Shown here: in pieces, positions 51,648-60,255 of the stretch | How the letters are laid out: every line of letters begins with the position of its first letter | Position numbering within the stretch: the stretch's first letter is position 1 | Source of the DNA: Anaerovibrio slackiae | GTDB taxonomy: Bacteria; Bacillota; Negativicutes; Selenomonadales; Selenomonadaceae | DNA: 64,000 nt | NCBI RefSeq assembly: GCF_009695585.1 | Contig: NZ_VUNR01000003.1 | Coordinates: 123,138 to 187,137 of the forward strand | Reading direction: 5' to 3' | The notes under the pieces: generated by a model | What the model saw: the letters and a program-made list of their open reading frames with translations, nothing else | Databases searched by the model: none | What the model was told of the DNA's origin: nothing | Made by a program: the position numbers and the translations under genes

Positions 51648-53669
51648 TTGCATAGATTATTTGGTAAAATGAAGAAGCGCCTGCTGGCAGCCTGCCTGTC
51701 CGCGTCACTGCTGCTGGGGAGCACTGCCATGGCGGCATTGCCTGAGATTATCAGCTTGCAGGATGTAAAGCCGGGCATGTGGGGGACAGGCTATACCGTG
51801 GTTGACAGCAGCGGTGAAATCCGCCCCTTTGATGTAGAAGTGGTGGGAATCCTGGGGGATAACAGCAAGATGTCCGCCAAGAGAATCCTGGTCAATCTGT
51901 ATGGTGATTTGATTGAGGAAACAGGCGGGGCCATTTCCGGCATGAGCGGCAGCCCCATTTATTTTGGCGGCAGGCTGGCAGGGGCACTGTCCGCAGGCTA
52001 CAAGGATATGTATCCTACCCAGCGCATCATGCTGACTCCTATCGAGGATATGCTGAAAATATGGCAGTATCCTGATACCCTGAACAGGACGAAGTTTCCC
52101 CAGCTGGATTTGCGGAAGCTGAAGGCGGAGAGGGAGAAATTCCAGGCGGCAGAAGCGAAGAAGGAAGCGGACGGTAAGGCTGCCTCTGATGAGCACGAGG
52201 ATGCTTCTGTGGCTGTCCCTGATGAGCACGAGGCTGATCCTGTTGCGGATACAGAGGTTGCTGAGGTACAGGATGCTGCTGCGGAGGCAGAGAAAGATGC
52301 TGCGGAGGCAGAGAAAGATGCTGCGGCGGATGTTTTGGCAGATACAGAGGAAAAGAATACTTATTTTGCCTCCGGCTTTGGCAGCAAGGGCATGAAGCTT
52401 TTGCAGGAGGGCATGGGCAGGCTGGGGATGAAGCTTGACTATGATAATGTGTGGGATGCCGGTGCCTCCGTAATGCAGGCAAGGCCTGATGCGGTGCTGG
52501 AGCCGGGCTCCCCGGTGGGTGTTGCCCTGTCCGTAGGTGATTTTTCCTTCGGTGCCATGGGAACTGTCACAGCAGTGGATGACAAAAAAATACTTGCCTT
52601 CGGCCATCCCTATACCCATAGGGGCAACGTAAACTACTTCATGACGGATGCCCAGGTCATCAGCACCATCCATGGTCCTACCAACGGCATGAAGCTGGGC
52701 AATGTGAACGGCATCATCGGCCGCATCAACCAGGACAGGCAGGATGGCATCGGGGGCATCCTGGGGCAGATGCCTCAGACGGTGCCGGTTATCGTCACCG
52801 TCCATGACAGGGATACCGGCAGAAGCGTGACGTACAATTCCATGCTGGCCTACGACGAGGAGGTTGTATCTGTGCTGGCACCTGTGGTGGTGTACAGCTC
52901 CATCAGCAATACTCTCGACCGTCAGGATGGCTCTACGGCTTCCTTGAAGTTCTCCCTGCGCAGCAATTATGGCGAGAAGGGCCTGATTGAGCGCAGGAAT
53001 ATGTTTTATGATGCAGAGGATGTGGCGAAGGTTTCCATCGGGGAGCTGAACGACATTCTCGGCGTTATCCTGGGCAACAAGGAAAAGGAGCCTGACCTGC
53101 TTGACCTGAAGGTGGATGTGACCGTGGAGCGTGGCAGGAAGACTGCTACCCTGATTTCTGCCGTGCCTAGCAAAAAGGATGTGCTGCCGGGGGAGAAAAT
53201 CACCTTTGACACCACTATCCAGCCATATCGTGGCGAGAAAATCAAGGTGACAGTGCCATATACCGTGCCGAAGGCTCAGGCACCTGGCAATCTGGCCCTG
53301 GATGTGCATGGGGGCGGACTGGTGAATGTAGCAAAAATCCTGCTGGCACAGCAGGCAGCTATTGATGCCGGGGTCAATATGGATGAGGAGCCGCCTGTCA
53401 GCATTCAGCTGCAGGATATGCTGGCCAGCAACTGCAACAATGAAATCATCATCGAGTCCACTGTGGTGGTGCCGAAGAATGATGATGAGCTGAAGGAAAG
53501 CATCAAGAAGGCCAAGAAGCAGGCGGAGCAGCTGGCAAAGCAGGAAAGCAATAATGCAGGGCGCAACAATAATGCACTGCAGGAACCGGCTCCCGTAAAC
53601 AAGGCTGCAACGGAGTACATTATTGAAAATATCATTCATACCAATGTGAATGTGCTGGAAATGAAATAA
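51648..53669 (+). CDS. SpoIVB-type (S55) serine peptidase family protein
   Basis: About 673 residues. A signal peptide (KKRLLAACLSASLLLGSTAMA) is followed by the nucleophile region GMWGTGYTVV...TGGAISGMSGSPIYFGGRLAGALSAG with the S55 Ser (~105). A 65-residue acidic Ala/Glu linker contains a duplicated DAAEAEK unit. The histidine region follows (MGTVTAVDDKKILAFGHPYTHRGNVNYFMTDAQVI, ~315), then ~300 residues of beta-rich and helical sequence. SpoIVB itself activates sporulation sigma-K processing, but no other sporulation gene is visible; this longer exported form has the Ser segment before the His segment. Start TTG 51648 follows GAGGTG. Substrate unknown. Confidence 0.75.
   Translation: MHRLFGKMKKRLLAACLSASLLLGSTAMAALPEIISLQDVKPGMWGTGYTVVDSSGEIRPFDVEVVGILGDNSKMSAKRILVNLYGDLIEETGGAISGMSGSPIYFGGRLAGALSAGYKDMYPTQRIMLTPIEDMLKIWQYPDTLNRTKFPQLDLRKLKAEREKFQAAEAKKEADGKAASDEHEDASVAVPDEHEADPVADTEVAEVQDAAAEAEKDAAEAEKDAAADVLADTEEKNTYFASGFGSKGMKLLQEGMGRLGMKLDYDNVWDAGASVMQARPDAVLEPGSPVGVALSVGDFSFGAMGTVTAVDDKKILAFGHPYTHRGNVNYFMTDAQVISTIHGPTNGMKLGNVNGIIGRINQDRQDGIGGILGQMPQTVPVIVTVHDRDTGRSVTYNSMLAYDEEVVSVLAPVVVYSSISNTLDRQDGSTASLKFSLRSNYGEKGLIERRNMFYDAEDVAKVSIGELNDILGVILGNKEKEPDLLDLKVDVTVERGRKTATLISAVPSKKDVLPGEKITFDTTIQPYRGEKIKVTVPYTVPKAQAPGNLALDVHGGGLVNVAKILLAQQAAIDAGVNMDEEPPVSIQLQDMLASNCNNEIIIESTVVVPKNDDELKESIKKAKKQAEQLAKQESNNAGRNNNALQEPAPVNKAATEYIIENIIHTNVNVLEMK
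52280..52321 (+). repeat. Perfect 21-bp tandem duplication in the S55 linker
   Basis: Two identical 21-base copies (52280-52300, 52301-52321) encode repeated DAAEAEK in the acidic linker. Copy number could vary without breaking the frame. Confidence 0.85.
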
Positions 53670-53829
53670 GGAAGTGAAAGCTGCGCAGGTTTCAGTTAAT
53701 TTTCACTAACTACTATTATCATGTAGTATGGGAATTTTATTGGCTGTTCTGTGCAGTTTTTTCTTTACTTGGCAATTTAGACTTGCTAAAATAGGAGACG
53801 GATTAATATTTTATGGAGGGTGACTGGTT

Positions 53830-54600
53830 ATGTTCACTCGCTTTCTCGAATACATAGGAACCAAGGTGCTGGATGCCCTGTACTTTGTGGGGGATGTGAT
53901 GCTGCTCTTTGTGGGGGCGATACGGCAGATGCCCAAGAAGCTGCGCCCGAGGCACATCATGCATCAGATGTCCCATCTGGGGGTGGATACCCTGCCCATC
54001 GTTTCCCTGACGCTGTTGTTCACCGGCATGGTGATGACCTTGCAGATGGCAGGGGAGATGATCAAGTTCGGTGCTGAGTCTACAGTAGGCGGCATCGTGG
54101 CTATTGCGGTAGGCCGGGAGCTGGGCCCCGTGCTGGTGGGCGTGGTGGCGGCAGGCCGCACAGGCTCTGCCATGACGGCGGAAATCAGCACCATGAAGGT
54201 TACGGAGCAGATTGATGCCCTGCGGGTGATGGCAACTAATCCCCTGGGGTATCTGGTGGTGCCGCGGATGATAGCCTGCATGATTATGGTGCCCCTTTTA
54301 ACCGTGTACGGCAATCTGATTGGCGTGCTGGGGGGCTGGGTGGTTGCCTTGAAGTATTTTGGCATCAGCAGCTATGTGTATTGGCACTCCATTGAGCAGT
54401 TTGCCGATGGGGCGGATTTTTATGCCGGGCTGATCAAGGCCATGGTCTTCGGGCTGGTTATTGCCACAGTGGGCTGCTACTACGGTATGCGTGCCCCTGC
54501 CGGTGCAGAGGGTGTCGGCACGGCAACTACCCGGTCGGTGGTGGCTTCCATCGTGGTTATATTTATGCTGAATGTTATCCTTTCCTGGATGCTTTACTGA
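53830..54600 (+). CDS. mlaE: Phospholipid ABC transporter permease MlaE
   Basis: 256 residues with about five membrane segments and the MlaE signature GRELGPVLVGVVAAGRTGSAMTAEISTMKVTEQIDALRVMATNPLGYLVVPRM. It is the inner-membrane core of the Mla complex moving phospholipid between inner and outer membranes. ATGGAGGGTGAC precedes the ATG. First gene of mlaEFD-tolC. Confidence 0.93.
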   Translation: MFTRFLEYIGTKVLDALYFVGDVMLLFVGAIRQMPKKLRPRHIMHQMSHLGVDTLPIVSLTLLFTGMVMTLQMAGEMIKFGAESTVGGIVAIAVGRELGPVLVGVVAAGRTGSAMTAEISTMKVTEQIDALRVMATNPLGYLVVPRMIACMIMVPLLTVYGNLIGVLGGWVVALKYFGISSYVYWHSIEQFADGADFYAGLIKAMVFGLVIATVGCYYGMRAPAGAEGVGTATTRSVVASIVVIFMLNVILSWMLY

Positions 54601-54625
54601 TGTGGGATGTAGGTGGAGGGATGAT

Positions 54626-55372
54626 ATGATAAAAATCAGGGATGTGTGCAAGAGCTTTGGCAGCCATGAGGCGCTGAAGCACATCAATCTTGATATAGTT
54701 GAGGGGGAAACCCTGGCGATTATTGGCGGCTCCGGCTCCGGCAAGAGCACGCTTTTGCGGCTTTTGATCGGGCTGGACAGGCCTACCAGCGGCGAGATTT
54801 ACATCATGGGCAATCCCATTGCCGGCATGAGCGAGAAGCGGCTGGATGAGCTGCGCATGAACATGGGCATGGTCTTTCAGTATTCTGCTCTCTTTGATTC
54901 CATGACCGTGGGTGAGAATGTGGCTTTCGGGCTCCGGGAGCATACGGATTACCCTGAGGAAAAAATCAGGGCGATTGTGGCTGAGAAGCTGGAGCAGGTG
55001 GGGCTGCCGGGCATCGAGGCCTCCATGCCGGGGGAGCTGTCCGGCGGCATGAAGAAGCGTGTGGGGCTGGCACGGGCTATTGCCTTCAACCCGAAGATTA
55101 TTTTTTATGATGAGCCAAGCTCGGGACTGGACCCTATTATGACAGCCAGGATTGATGAGCTGATTATTGATACCCAGAAAAAGCAGAAGGCAACCTCCGT
55201 GGTGGTTACCCACGACATGGCAAGTGCCTGCACCATCGCAGACCGCATTGCTATGATTTATGAGGGGGAGCTGATTGCCGTGGAGACGGTGGAAAATTTT
55301 CAAAAGCTTGAAGACCCGCGGGTACAGAGCTTTTTGCAACGGATGCATGTAGGAAGGGAGGCACGCAAATGA
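54626..55372 (+). CDS. mlaF: Phospholipid ABC transporter ATPase MlaF
   Basis: About 248 residues: Walker A GGSGSGKSTLLRLL, Q-loop MVFQYSALFDSMTVGENVAF, signature ELSGGMKKRVGLARAI, Walker B IIFYDEPSSGLDP and switch VTHDMASACTIADRI. The SGGMKKR form is characteristic of MCE-system ATPases. ATG 54626 follows GGAGGGATG. It overlaps mlaD by four bases. Confidence 0.93.
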   Translation: MIKIRDVCKSFGSHEALKHINLDIVEGETLAIIGGSGSGKSTLLRLLIGLDRPTSGEIYIMGNPIAGMSEKRLDELRMNMGMVFQYSALFDSMTVGENVAFGLREHTDYPEEKIRAIVAEKLEQVGLPGIEASMPGELSGGMKKRVGLARAIAFNPKIIFYDEPSSGLDPIMTARIDELIIDTQKKQKATSVVVTHDMASACTIADRIAMIYEGELIAVETVENFQKLEDPRVQSFLQRMHVGREARK

Positions 55373-56646
55373 AGACAGAAGTGAAGGTAGGTGCCTTTAC
55401 CCTGCTGGGGGTGATGCTGCTGGTGGGCATTATGGCTCTTTTGAGCGGCATAAGGCCCGGCAGTGACAAGGGCTACAATCTGAGCATCGGTTTTCCCCAG
55501 GCTATCGGCCTGACCTCCGGCAACGATGTGTGCTATGCAGGAGTGAGGATTGGCAAGGTAAGCAGTGTGGAGCCATCCGGCCTTGGGGTGGTGGCTGATG
55601 TAGTCATAGAGGACAGCGTAAAGATTCCGAAGAAGTCCAGCGTGATTGTCACCTCCAACGGTGTCATGGGGGGCAAGTTCATCAACATAACCCCTGCCCA
55701 GGATGCTGACATGGAGGACTGCTACGCACCGGGGGATTTTCTCTACGGCTTGCAGGAAGCCACCATGGATGACATGATGGCAAACCTGAATACAGCGGTG
55801 CTGAAGGTGCAGACATTGCTGGATTCCATGAACGATGTGCTGGGAGACAAGGAAACTCAGGCGGCATTGAAAGAGGTTTCCATGAACATGCGGAACATCA
55901 CCGCCAACATTGACAGGCTGACAGGCACCCTGGCGGAGATGGCAGCCAGCAATCAGGGAGATGTGCGCCAGATGGCACAGAACCTGAACCGCATGACTGG
56001 CAGCCTGATGCGGGCGGCAGACAGCCTGGAAGTGCTGGTCTCTACCTTCAACGGCAACGGGGAGACCGGGGCTAATCTGAAGGAAGCCATCGCCAACCTG
56101 TCCGCTACCAGCAAGCGCATCGACAACATGGCATCCGCCCTGGAGGGGGTAGTGACCGACCCTCAGGTGGCAGAAGACCTGAAGGCAACCCTGCATAGTG
56201 TCCGGGGTGTCAGCGAGCGTGCCGACAAGATGATGGGCAAGGTTTCCTCTATCGAGACAGAGGGGAGCCTCGAGACCATGTACAGCGGCAAGGAAGACCG
56301 CTGGCAGACCGGCATCAGCATGGATGTCCGCCCTGATGACAGCAGCTTTTTGCGGCTGGGGCTCAATGATATAGGGGAGGATAACAACGTCAACTTTCAG
56401 GGGGGCATGTCACGGGGGATTTTTGGTGCCAGGGCAGGCGTGATTGACAGCAAGGCAGGTGTCGGCATCGATATCGGCAGCAAAAAGCTGAATTTGTCTG
56501 TAGATGGCTATGACCCCAATCATTTTCGCCTGAAATCCAGGCTGCAATACGAGATTGCCAAGGATACATATCTTTTTACCCAGGTGAATGATATTAACAA
56601 GGCGGATAAGCGTGCCACCTATTTCGGCCTGCGGCGAAGCTTTTGA
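55369..56646 (+). CDS. mlaD: MCE-domain protein MlaD with C-terminal outer-membrane beta-barrel
   Basis: 425 residues, far longer than proteobacterial MlaD (~180). Residues 8-26 are a membrane anchor, and ~35-125 are the MCE domain (GYNLSIGFPQAIGLTSGNDVCYAGVRIGKV, VMGGKFINITP). A helical stretch of ~150 residues follows (LNTAVLKVQTLLDSMNDVL to ADKMMGKVSSIETE). Residues ~305-425 are alternating beta-strands ending LRRSF with the terminal Phe of outer-membrane proteins. This anchors one chain in both membranes, as reported for Veillonella MlaD, giving a continuous lipid bridge and explaining the absence of mlaA and mlaC here. Confidence 0.88.
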   Translation: MKTEVKVGAFTLLGVMLLVGIMALLSGIRPGSDKGYNLSIGFPQAIGLTSGNDVCYAGVRIGKVSSVEPSGLGVVADVVIEDSVKIPKKSSVIVTSNGVMGGKFINITPAQDADMEDCYAPGDFLYGLQEATMDDMMANLNTAVLKVQTLLDSMNDVLGDKETQAALKEVSMNMRNITANIDRLTGTLAEMAASNQGDVRQMAQNLNRMTGSLMRAADSLEVLVSTFNGNGETGANLKEAIANLSATSKRIDNMASALEGVVTDPQVAEDLKATLHSVRGVSERADKMMGKVSSIETEGSLETMYSGKEDRWQTGISMDVRPDDSSFLRLGLNDIGEDNNVNFQGGMSRGIFGARAGVIDSKAGVGIDIGSKKLNLSVDGYDPNHFRLKSRLQYEIAKDTYLFTQVNDINKADKRATYFGLRRSF

Positions 56647-56797
56647 TAAAGGCAGTTTCAGGTAGTTCAGATATTTCAGATATTTTTCAGATGCCATAAT
56701 TTATTATTATTGATGTTATTTATATATTTTTTCGTGCATATTGCCTGCGATGATGGGTTGCTGGCAAGGTGTTAAAGGTTTTAGGGAGGAATTTGTT

Positions 56798-58144
56798 TTG
56801 AAAGGCAATAATACTTTTAGGAAGCTCAGCGGTCTGGTACTGGCAGGCATGATGTCCATGTCGGTGGCCAGCGCGGAGACCATGGATCTGACTTTGGAGG
56901 ACAGCGTAAGGCTGGCTCTTGATAACAACTACAGCATCAAGGAGCAGGAGGCTGACTATGACAGTGCCGTGTGGGCAAGGCATCAGGCAAGGCGCACGGC
57001 AGGGCCGAAGCTGAACTGGGAAAGCAAGGCCACCAAGCTGGGCGGTAATTGGTATGATAACAATAACCTTGACAGGGCTTTTGGCAACGGCCTTACTCTG
57101 ACCTTCCCTGTGTATACTGGCGGACAGCTGGAGGGCGCAATCAAGGCAGCTGACCTGGGCATGAATGCTTCCGAGCTGGGGCTGGAGCTGGCCAAGCAGA
57201 AGGTGAAGGCCGGTACTATGGCAGCATACTACAAGGCATTGCAGGCACAGAACCAGATCAAGGTGGCAGAGGATTCTGTGAATACCCTCACCGAGCATCT
57301 GAAAAACGTAAATGCCCAGTTTGCCGTGGGCACTGTGGCAAAGTCTGATGTGCTGGGAACCCAGGTACAGCTGGCCAATGCTGAGCAGAATTTGATTACT
57401 GCCAATAATAGCTATGATGTGGCGATTGCTTCCCTGAATAACATCATGGGCGTGCCTACCGGCACGGAGCTGAACCTGACGGACAGCCTGGCATATACTG
57501 CTTATGAGATTCCTTTGGAGGAATGCACAGAGTATGCCATGGTGAACCGCCCTGACGTGCTGATAGCCGATTACAAGGTGGCTATTGCCCGGGCAGAGGT
57601 GGAGCAGGCAAAGGCAGGCTATCGCCCAAGCGTAAGCCTGGCGGCTACCAAGAACTGGCAGGGAGAGAATCTGTTCGGTTCCGATGAGGATGATACCCGT
57701 TATGCTCAGAGCAACAACTGGACGGCAGGCGTAGTGCTCTCCTGGGATATCTGGGACAATCAGGTAACGGAGTCAAAGGTAAGGCAGAACAAGGCCGCTG
57801 TGGTAAAGGCGGAGGCCGTGGCTGCTGATACCCGCCAGACTGGTGATTTGGAGGTGCGTACTGCCTATCTGAACCTGAAGGCTGCGGAAAAGAGCATCAA
57901 TACCACCAAGGTAGCCGTAGAGAAGGCACAGGAGGACTACAAGATTGCCCAGGTGCGTTACTCTGCCGGTGTAGGCACCAACCTGGATGTAATGGATGCC
58001 GAGGAAAAGCTGACTCAGGCTCAGACCAACTACTACACTGCCCTGTACAACTACAATTCCAGCAAGGCAGACCTGGATCGTGCTATGGGCATCATGGTGG
58101 ATCTGGACATCAAGAAGCTGGCCCTGGAAGATGCAGCAAAATAA
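56798..58144 (+). CDS. tolC: TolC-family outer-membrane channel protein
   Basis: About 448 residues. A signal peptide (LSGLVLAGMMSMSVASAE) precedes two repeats typical of TolC/OEP proteins: LTLEDSVRLALDNNYSIKEQEADYDSA with LPRRE-like YYKALQAQNQIKVAEDSV, and VRTAYLNLKAAEKSINTTKVAVEKAQEDYKIAQVRYSAGVGTNLDVMDAEEKLTQAQTNYY. It forms the trimeric exit duct of exporters. TTG 56798, seven bases after GGGAGGA, is the likely start; the ATG at 56741 would precede that ribosome site. It sits 150 bases after mlaD. Confidence 0.9.
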   Translation: MKGNNTFRKLSGLVLAGMMSMSVASAETMDLTLEDSVRLALDNNYSIKEQEADYDSAVWARHQARRTAGPKLNWESKATKLGGNWYDNNNLDRAFGNGLTLTFPVYTGGQLEGAIKAADLGMNASELGLELAKQKVKAGTMAAYYKALQAQNQIKVAEDSVNTLTEHLKNVNAQFAVGTVAKSDVLGTQVQLANAEQNLITANNSYDVAIASLNNIMGVPTGTELNLTDSLAYTAYEIPLEECTEYAMVNRPDVLIADYKVAIARAEVEQAKAGYRPSVSLAATKNWQGENLFGSDEDDTRYAQSNNWTAGVVLSWDIWDNQVTESKVRQNKAAVVKAEAVAADTRQTGDLEVRTAYLNLKAAEKSINTTKVAVEKAQEDYKIAQVRYSAGVGTNLDVMDAEEKLTQAQTNYYTALYNYNSSKADLDRAMGIMVDLDIKKLALEDAAK

Positions 58145-58196
58145 AGGCCAAGCATTGAGATAAATATGAAGATGAGCCTCCTTGTGAGGCTTGGGG

Positions 58197-58229
58197 ACAG
58201 GTTTCGGCAATTTGCCGGAGCCTGTTTTT
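58197..58229 (+). terminator. Terminator after tolC
   Basis: Stem ACAGG/CCTGT with inner CGGC/GCCG, followed by TTTTT. A second small hairpin (AGCCTC/GAGGCT) lies just upstream at 58175-58191. Confidence 0.65.
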
Positions 58230-58332
58230 GGTTTGAATTGCTGCTAACTGTTATAAAAATGAATGTAATTCATTTTTTGCTTTCCTATTTGGTGAGATTC
58301 ATATATAATAAAAAGATATGGAGGTGTTTTTT

Positions 58333-58986
58333 ATGGCTGAAGCGATGGGCAGGCGGGAGCAGAAGAAGCTGATGGCACGAAGCAGGATTCTGGAGGCGGC
58401 GGTGGCGCAGTTTGCCAGCTGCGGCTTTCAGGCGGCTTCGGTGGCGGATATTATGAAGGCAGCCGATATGGGACTGGGAACCTTTTATAATTATTTTGCT
58501 TCCAAGGAGGAGCTGCTGCACTGCCTTTTGGACGGCCTGGCGGTGCAGCTTCAGCAGCATTTGCAGGAGCTGCAGGAACAGAGGAAAGGCCATGCAGAGA
58601 TATTGCGTGAAATGGTCATGCTGACGGCACGGCTGGTGGGACAGAATCGGTATGTGCTGCCCCTGTTCCTCAGTGCCGGGGAAAAGGCAGGGGGCAGGGA
58701 GCTGGCCGCAGGTGTGGCAGGACAGGCATCACAGGCGGATGCGTCCGAGGCGTGCCCGATGGCTGCCGGTCATGCCCACGGGCCTGCCTTTATGGGGATG
58801 TTTTTGCAGCTGGTGCAGTCTGGCCAGCAGGGGGGCGAGTTCCGGGATGATGTGTCGGCAGAGATTATCACGGAGATGTTCCACTCCCTTTTTCAGGCGG
58901 CGGCTTTTAGCAGCCTGCCCCTCAGCTTTGAGGAAAATATCAATATGAAGCTGAAGCTGATTATTGACGGCATATGCGCGAAGTAA
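58333..58986 (+). CDS. TetR-family transcriptional regulator
   Basis: About 217 residues. The N-terminal DNA-binding domain has the TetR helix-turn-helix: RSRILEAAVAQFASCGFQAASVADIMKAADMGLGTFYNYFASKEELLHCLL. The ligand-binding half (~75-217) is unique and includes an Ala/Gly-rich loop. It likely represses neighbouring envelope or efflux genes such as tolC; this is inference from position. ATG 58333 follows GGAGGTG by seven bases. Confidence 0.9.
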   Translation: MAEAMGRREQKKLMARSRILEAAVAQFASCGFQAASVADIMKAADMGLGTFYNYFASKEELLHCLLDGLAVQLQQHLQELQEQRKGHAEILREMVMLTARLVGQNRYVLPLFLSAGEKAGGRELAAGVAGQASQADASEACPMAAGHAHGPAFMGMFLQLVQSGQQGGEFRDDVSAEIITEMFHSLFQAAAFSSLPLSFEENINMKLKLIIDGICAK

Positions 58987-59064
58987 GCAATCTGTCAGGC
59001 TGAATCGTGGAATATCTTATAATTGTGTATAAATTAATTGATTATATAAGGTGAGAGTAAATTT

Positions 59065-60255
59065 ATGATAAGTGTAACTAAGCTTTTATTTGCCAGGGAG
59101 TATTATGGTGATTCCCTGCGCTATACAAAATCCGCCCACGCCATGCGGAATGGGGCCGGTGAGGGCATGGGGCCGGTGGTGGTGTGGAATTCCACCAAGA
59201 CCTGCAACCTGAAATGCCGTCATTGCTACATGAGCTCTGACAGCAAGAAATACCAGGATGAGCTGACCACGGCGGAGGCCAAGGCTTTTATTGATGACCT
59301 GGCGGATTTTCATGTGCCGGTGCTGCTGTTTTCCGGCGGCGAGCCGCTGATTCGCCCTGATTTCTTTGAGCTGGCGGAGTATGCCCAGCAGAAAGGGGTG
59401 CGCCCTACCCTGTCCACCAACGGCACCTTGATTACCCGTGAGGTGGCTGCCCGTATCAAGGAGATTGGCGTAGGTTATGTGGGGATTTCCCTGGACGGCC
59501 TGCAGGATGTTAATGACAAGTTCCGGGGCGTAGAGGGGGCCTTCGAGAAGGCCATGGCAGGCATTCAGAACTGCGTGGCTGTGGGACAGCGTGTAGGACT
59601 GCGGTTTACCATCAATCACCACAATATTCAGGAGCTGGACAATATCTTTGATTTTATCGAGCGTGAGAATATCAACCGCGTCTGCTTCTATCATCTGGTG
59701 TACTCCGGCAGGGGCAGTGCCATGCAGGACCAGGATGTGACGGCAGAGGAATCCCGGCGTGCCATGGATACCATTATCCGCCGGACGAAGGATTTTGAGG
59801 ACAGGGGACTGGAAAAGGAAATCCTGACGGTGGACAATCACTGTGACGGCGTGTACATGTATCTGAAGGCTGTGGCAGAGGGCAATGAGGCTCAGGCGGA
59901 GCAGATAAGGAAGTATATCGCCATGAACGGAGGCAACCGCTCCGGCATTGCCTTCGGTGAGGTGGATCCTTTCGGCTATGTGCATCCTGACCAGTTTACC
60001 CAGCATCACACCTTTGGGAACGTCCGGGAGAGGAAATTCAGTGAGATTTGGCAGGATACATCCCATCCGATTATGGCTGGGCTGAAGGACAGGAAGCCTC
60101 TTTTGAAGGGGCGCTGCGCTAAATGCAGCTTTATTGATAACTGCAACGGCAATTTCCGCACCCGGGCGGAAGCAGTGACTGGGGATTTCTGGGAGTCAGA
60201 CCCGTCCTGCTATCTGACGGATGAGGAAATCGGCATAAAGGGAGGCAGCAACTGA
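59065..60255 (+). CDS. nirJ1: Radical SAM protein NirJ1 (AhbC-like, heme pathway)
   Basis: 396 residues. The cluster motif TCNLKCRHCYMSS (C-x3-C-x2-C, ~49-56), FSGGEPLIRPDF and STNGTLITREVAARI identify a radical SAM enzyme. The C-terminal cysteines GRCAKCSFIDNCNGNFRTRAEA can hold an auxiliary cluster. The whole protein matches the NirJ1 subfamily, which accompanies NirJ2 in Firmicutes using the siroheme route to heme; relatives AhbC and AhbD modify didecarboxysiroheme and make heme. The GGTGAGAG ribosome site precedes the ATG. The stop overlaps the nirJ2 start by one base. Confidence 0.8.
   Translation: MISVTKLLFAREYYGDSLRYTKSAHAMRNGAGEGMGPVVVWNSTKTCNLKCRHCYMSSDSKKYQDELTTAEAKAFIDDLADFHVPVLLFSGGEPLIRPDFFELAEYAQQKGVRPTLSTNGTLITREVAARIKEIGVGYVGISLDGLQDVNDKFRGVEGAFEKAMAGIQNCVAVGQRVGLRFTINHHNIQELDNIFDFIERENINRVCFYHLVYSGRGSAMQDQDVTAEESRRAMDTIIRRTKDFEDRGLEKEILTVDNHCDGVYMYLKAVAEGNEAQAEQIRKYIAMNGGNRSGIAFGEVDPFGYVHPDQFTQHHTFGNVRERKFSEIWQDTSHPIMAGLKDRKPLLKGRCAKCSFIDNCNGNFRTRAEAVTGDFWESDPSCYLTDEEIGIKGGSN

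Noticed and set aside
51648..53669. S55 peptidase as evidence that the organism sporulates
   Set aside because: The family also occurs in non-sporulating bacteria with this same Ser-before-His layout, and no other sporulation gene is in the window.
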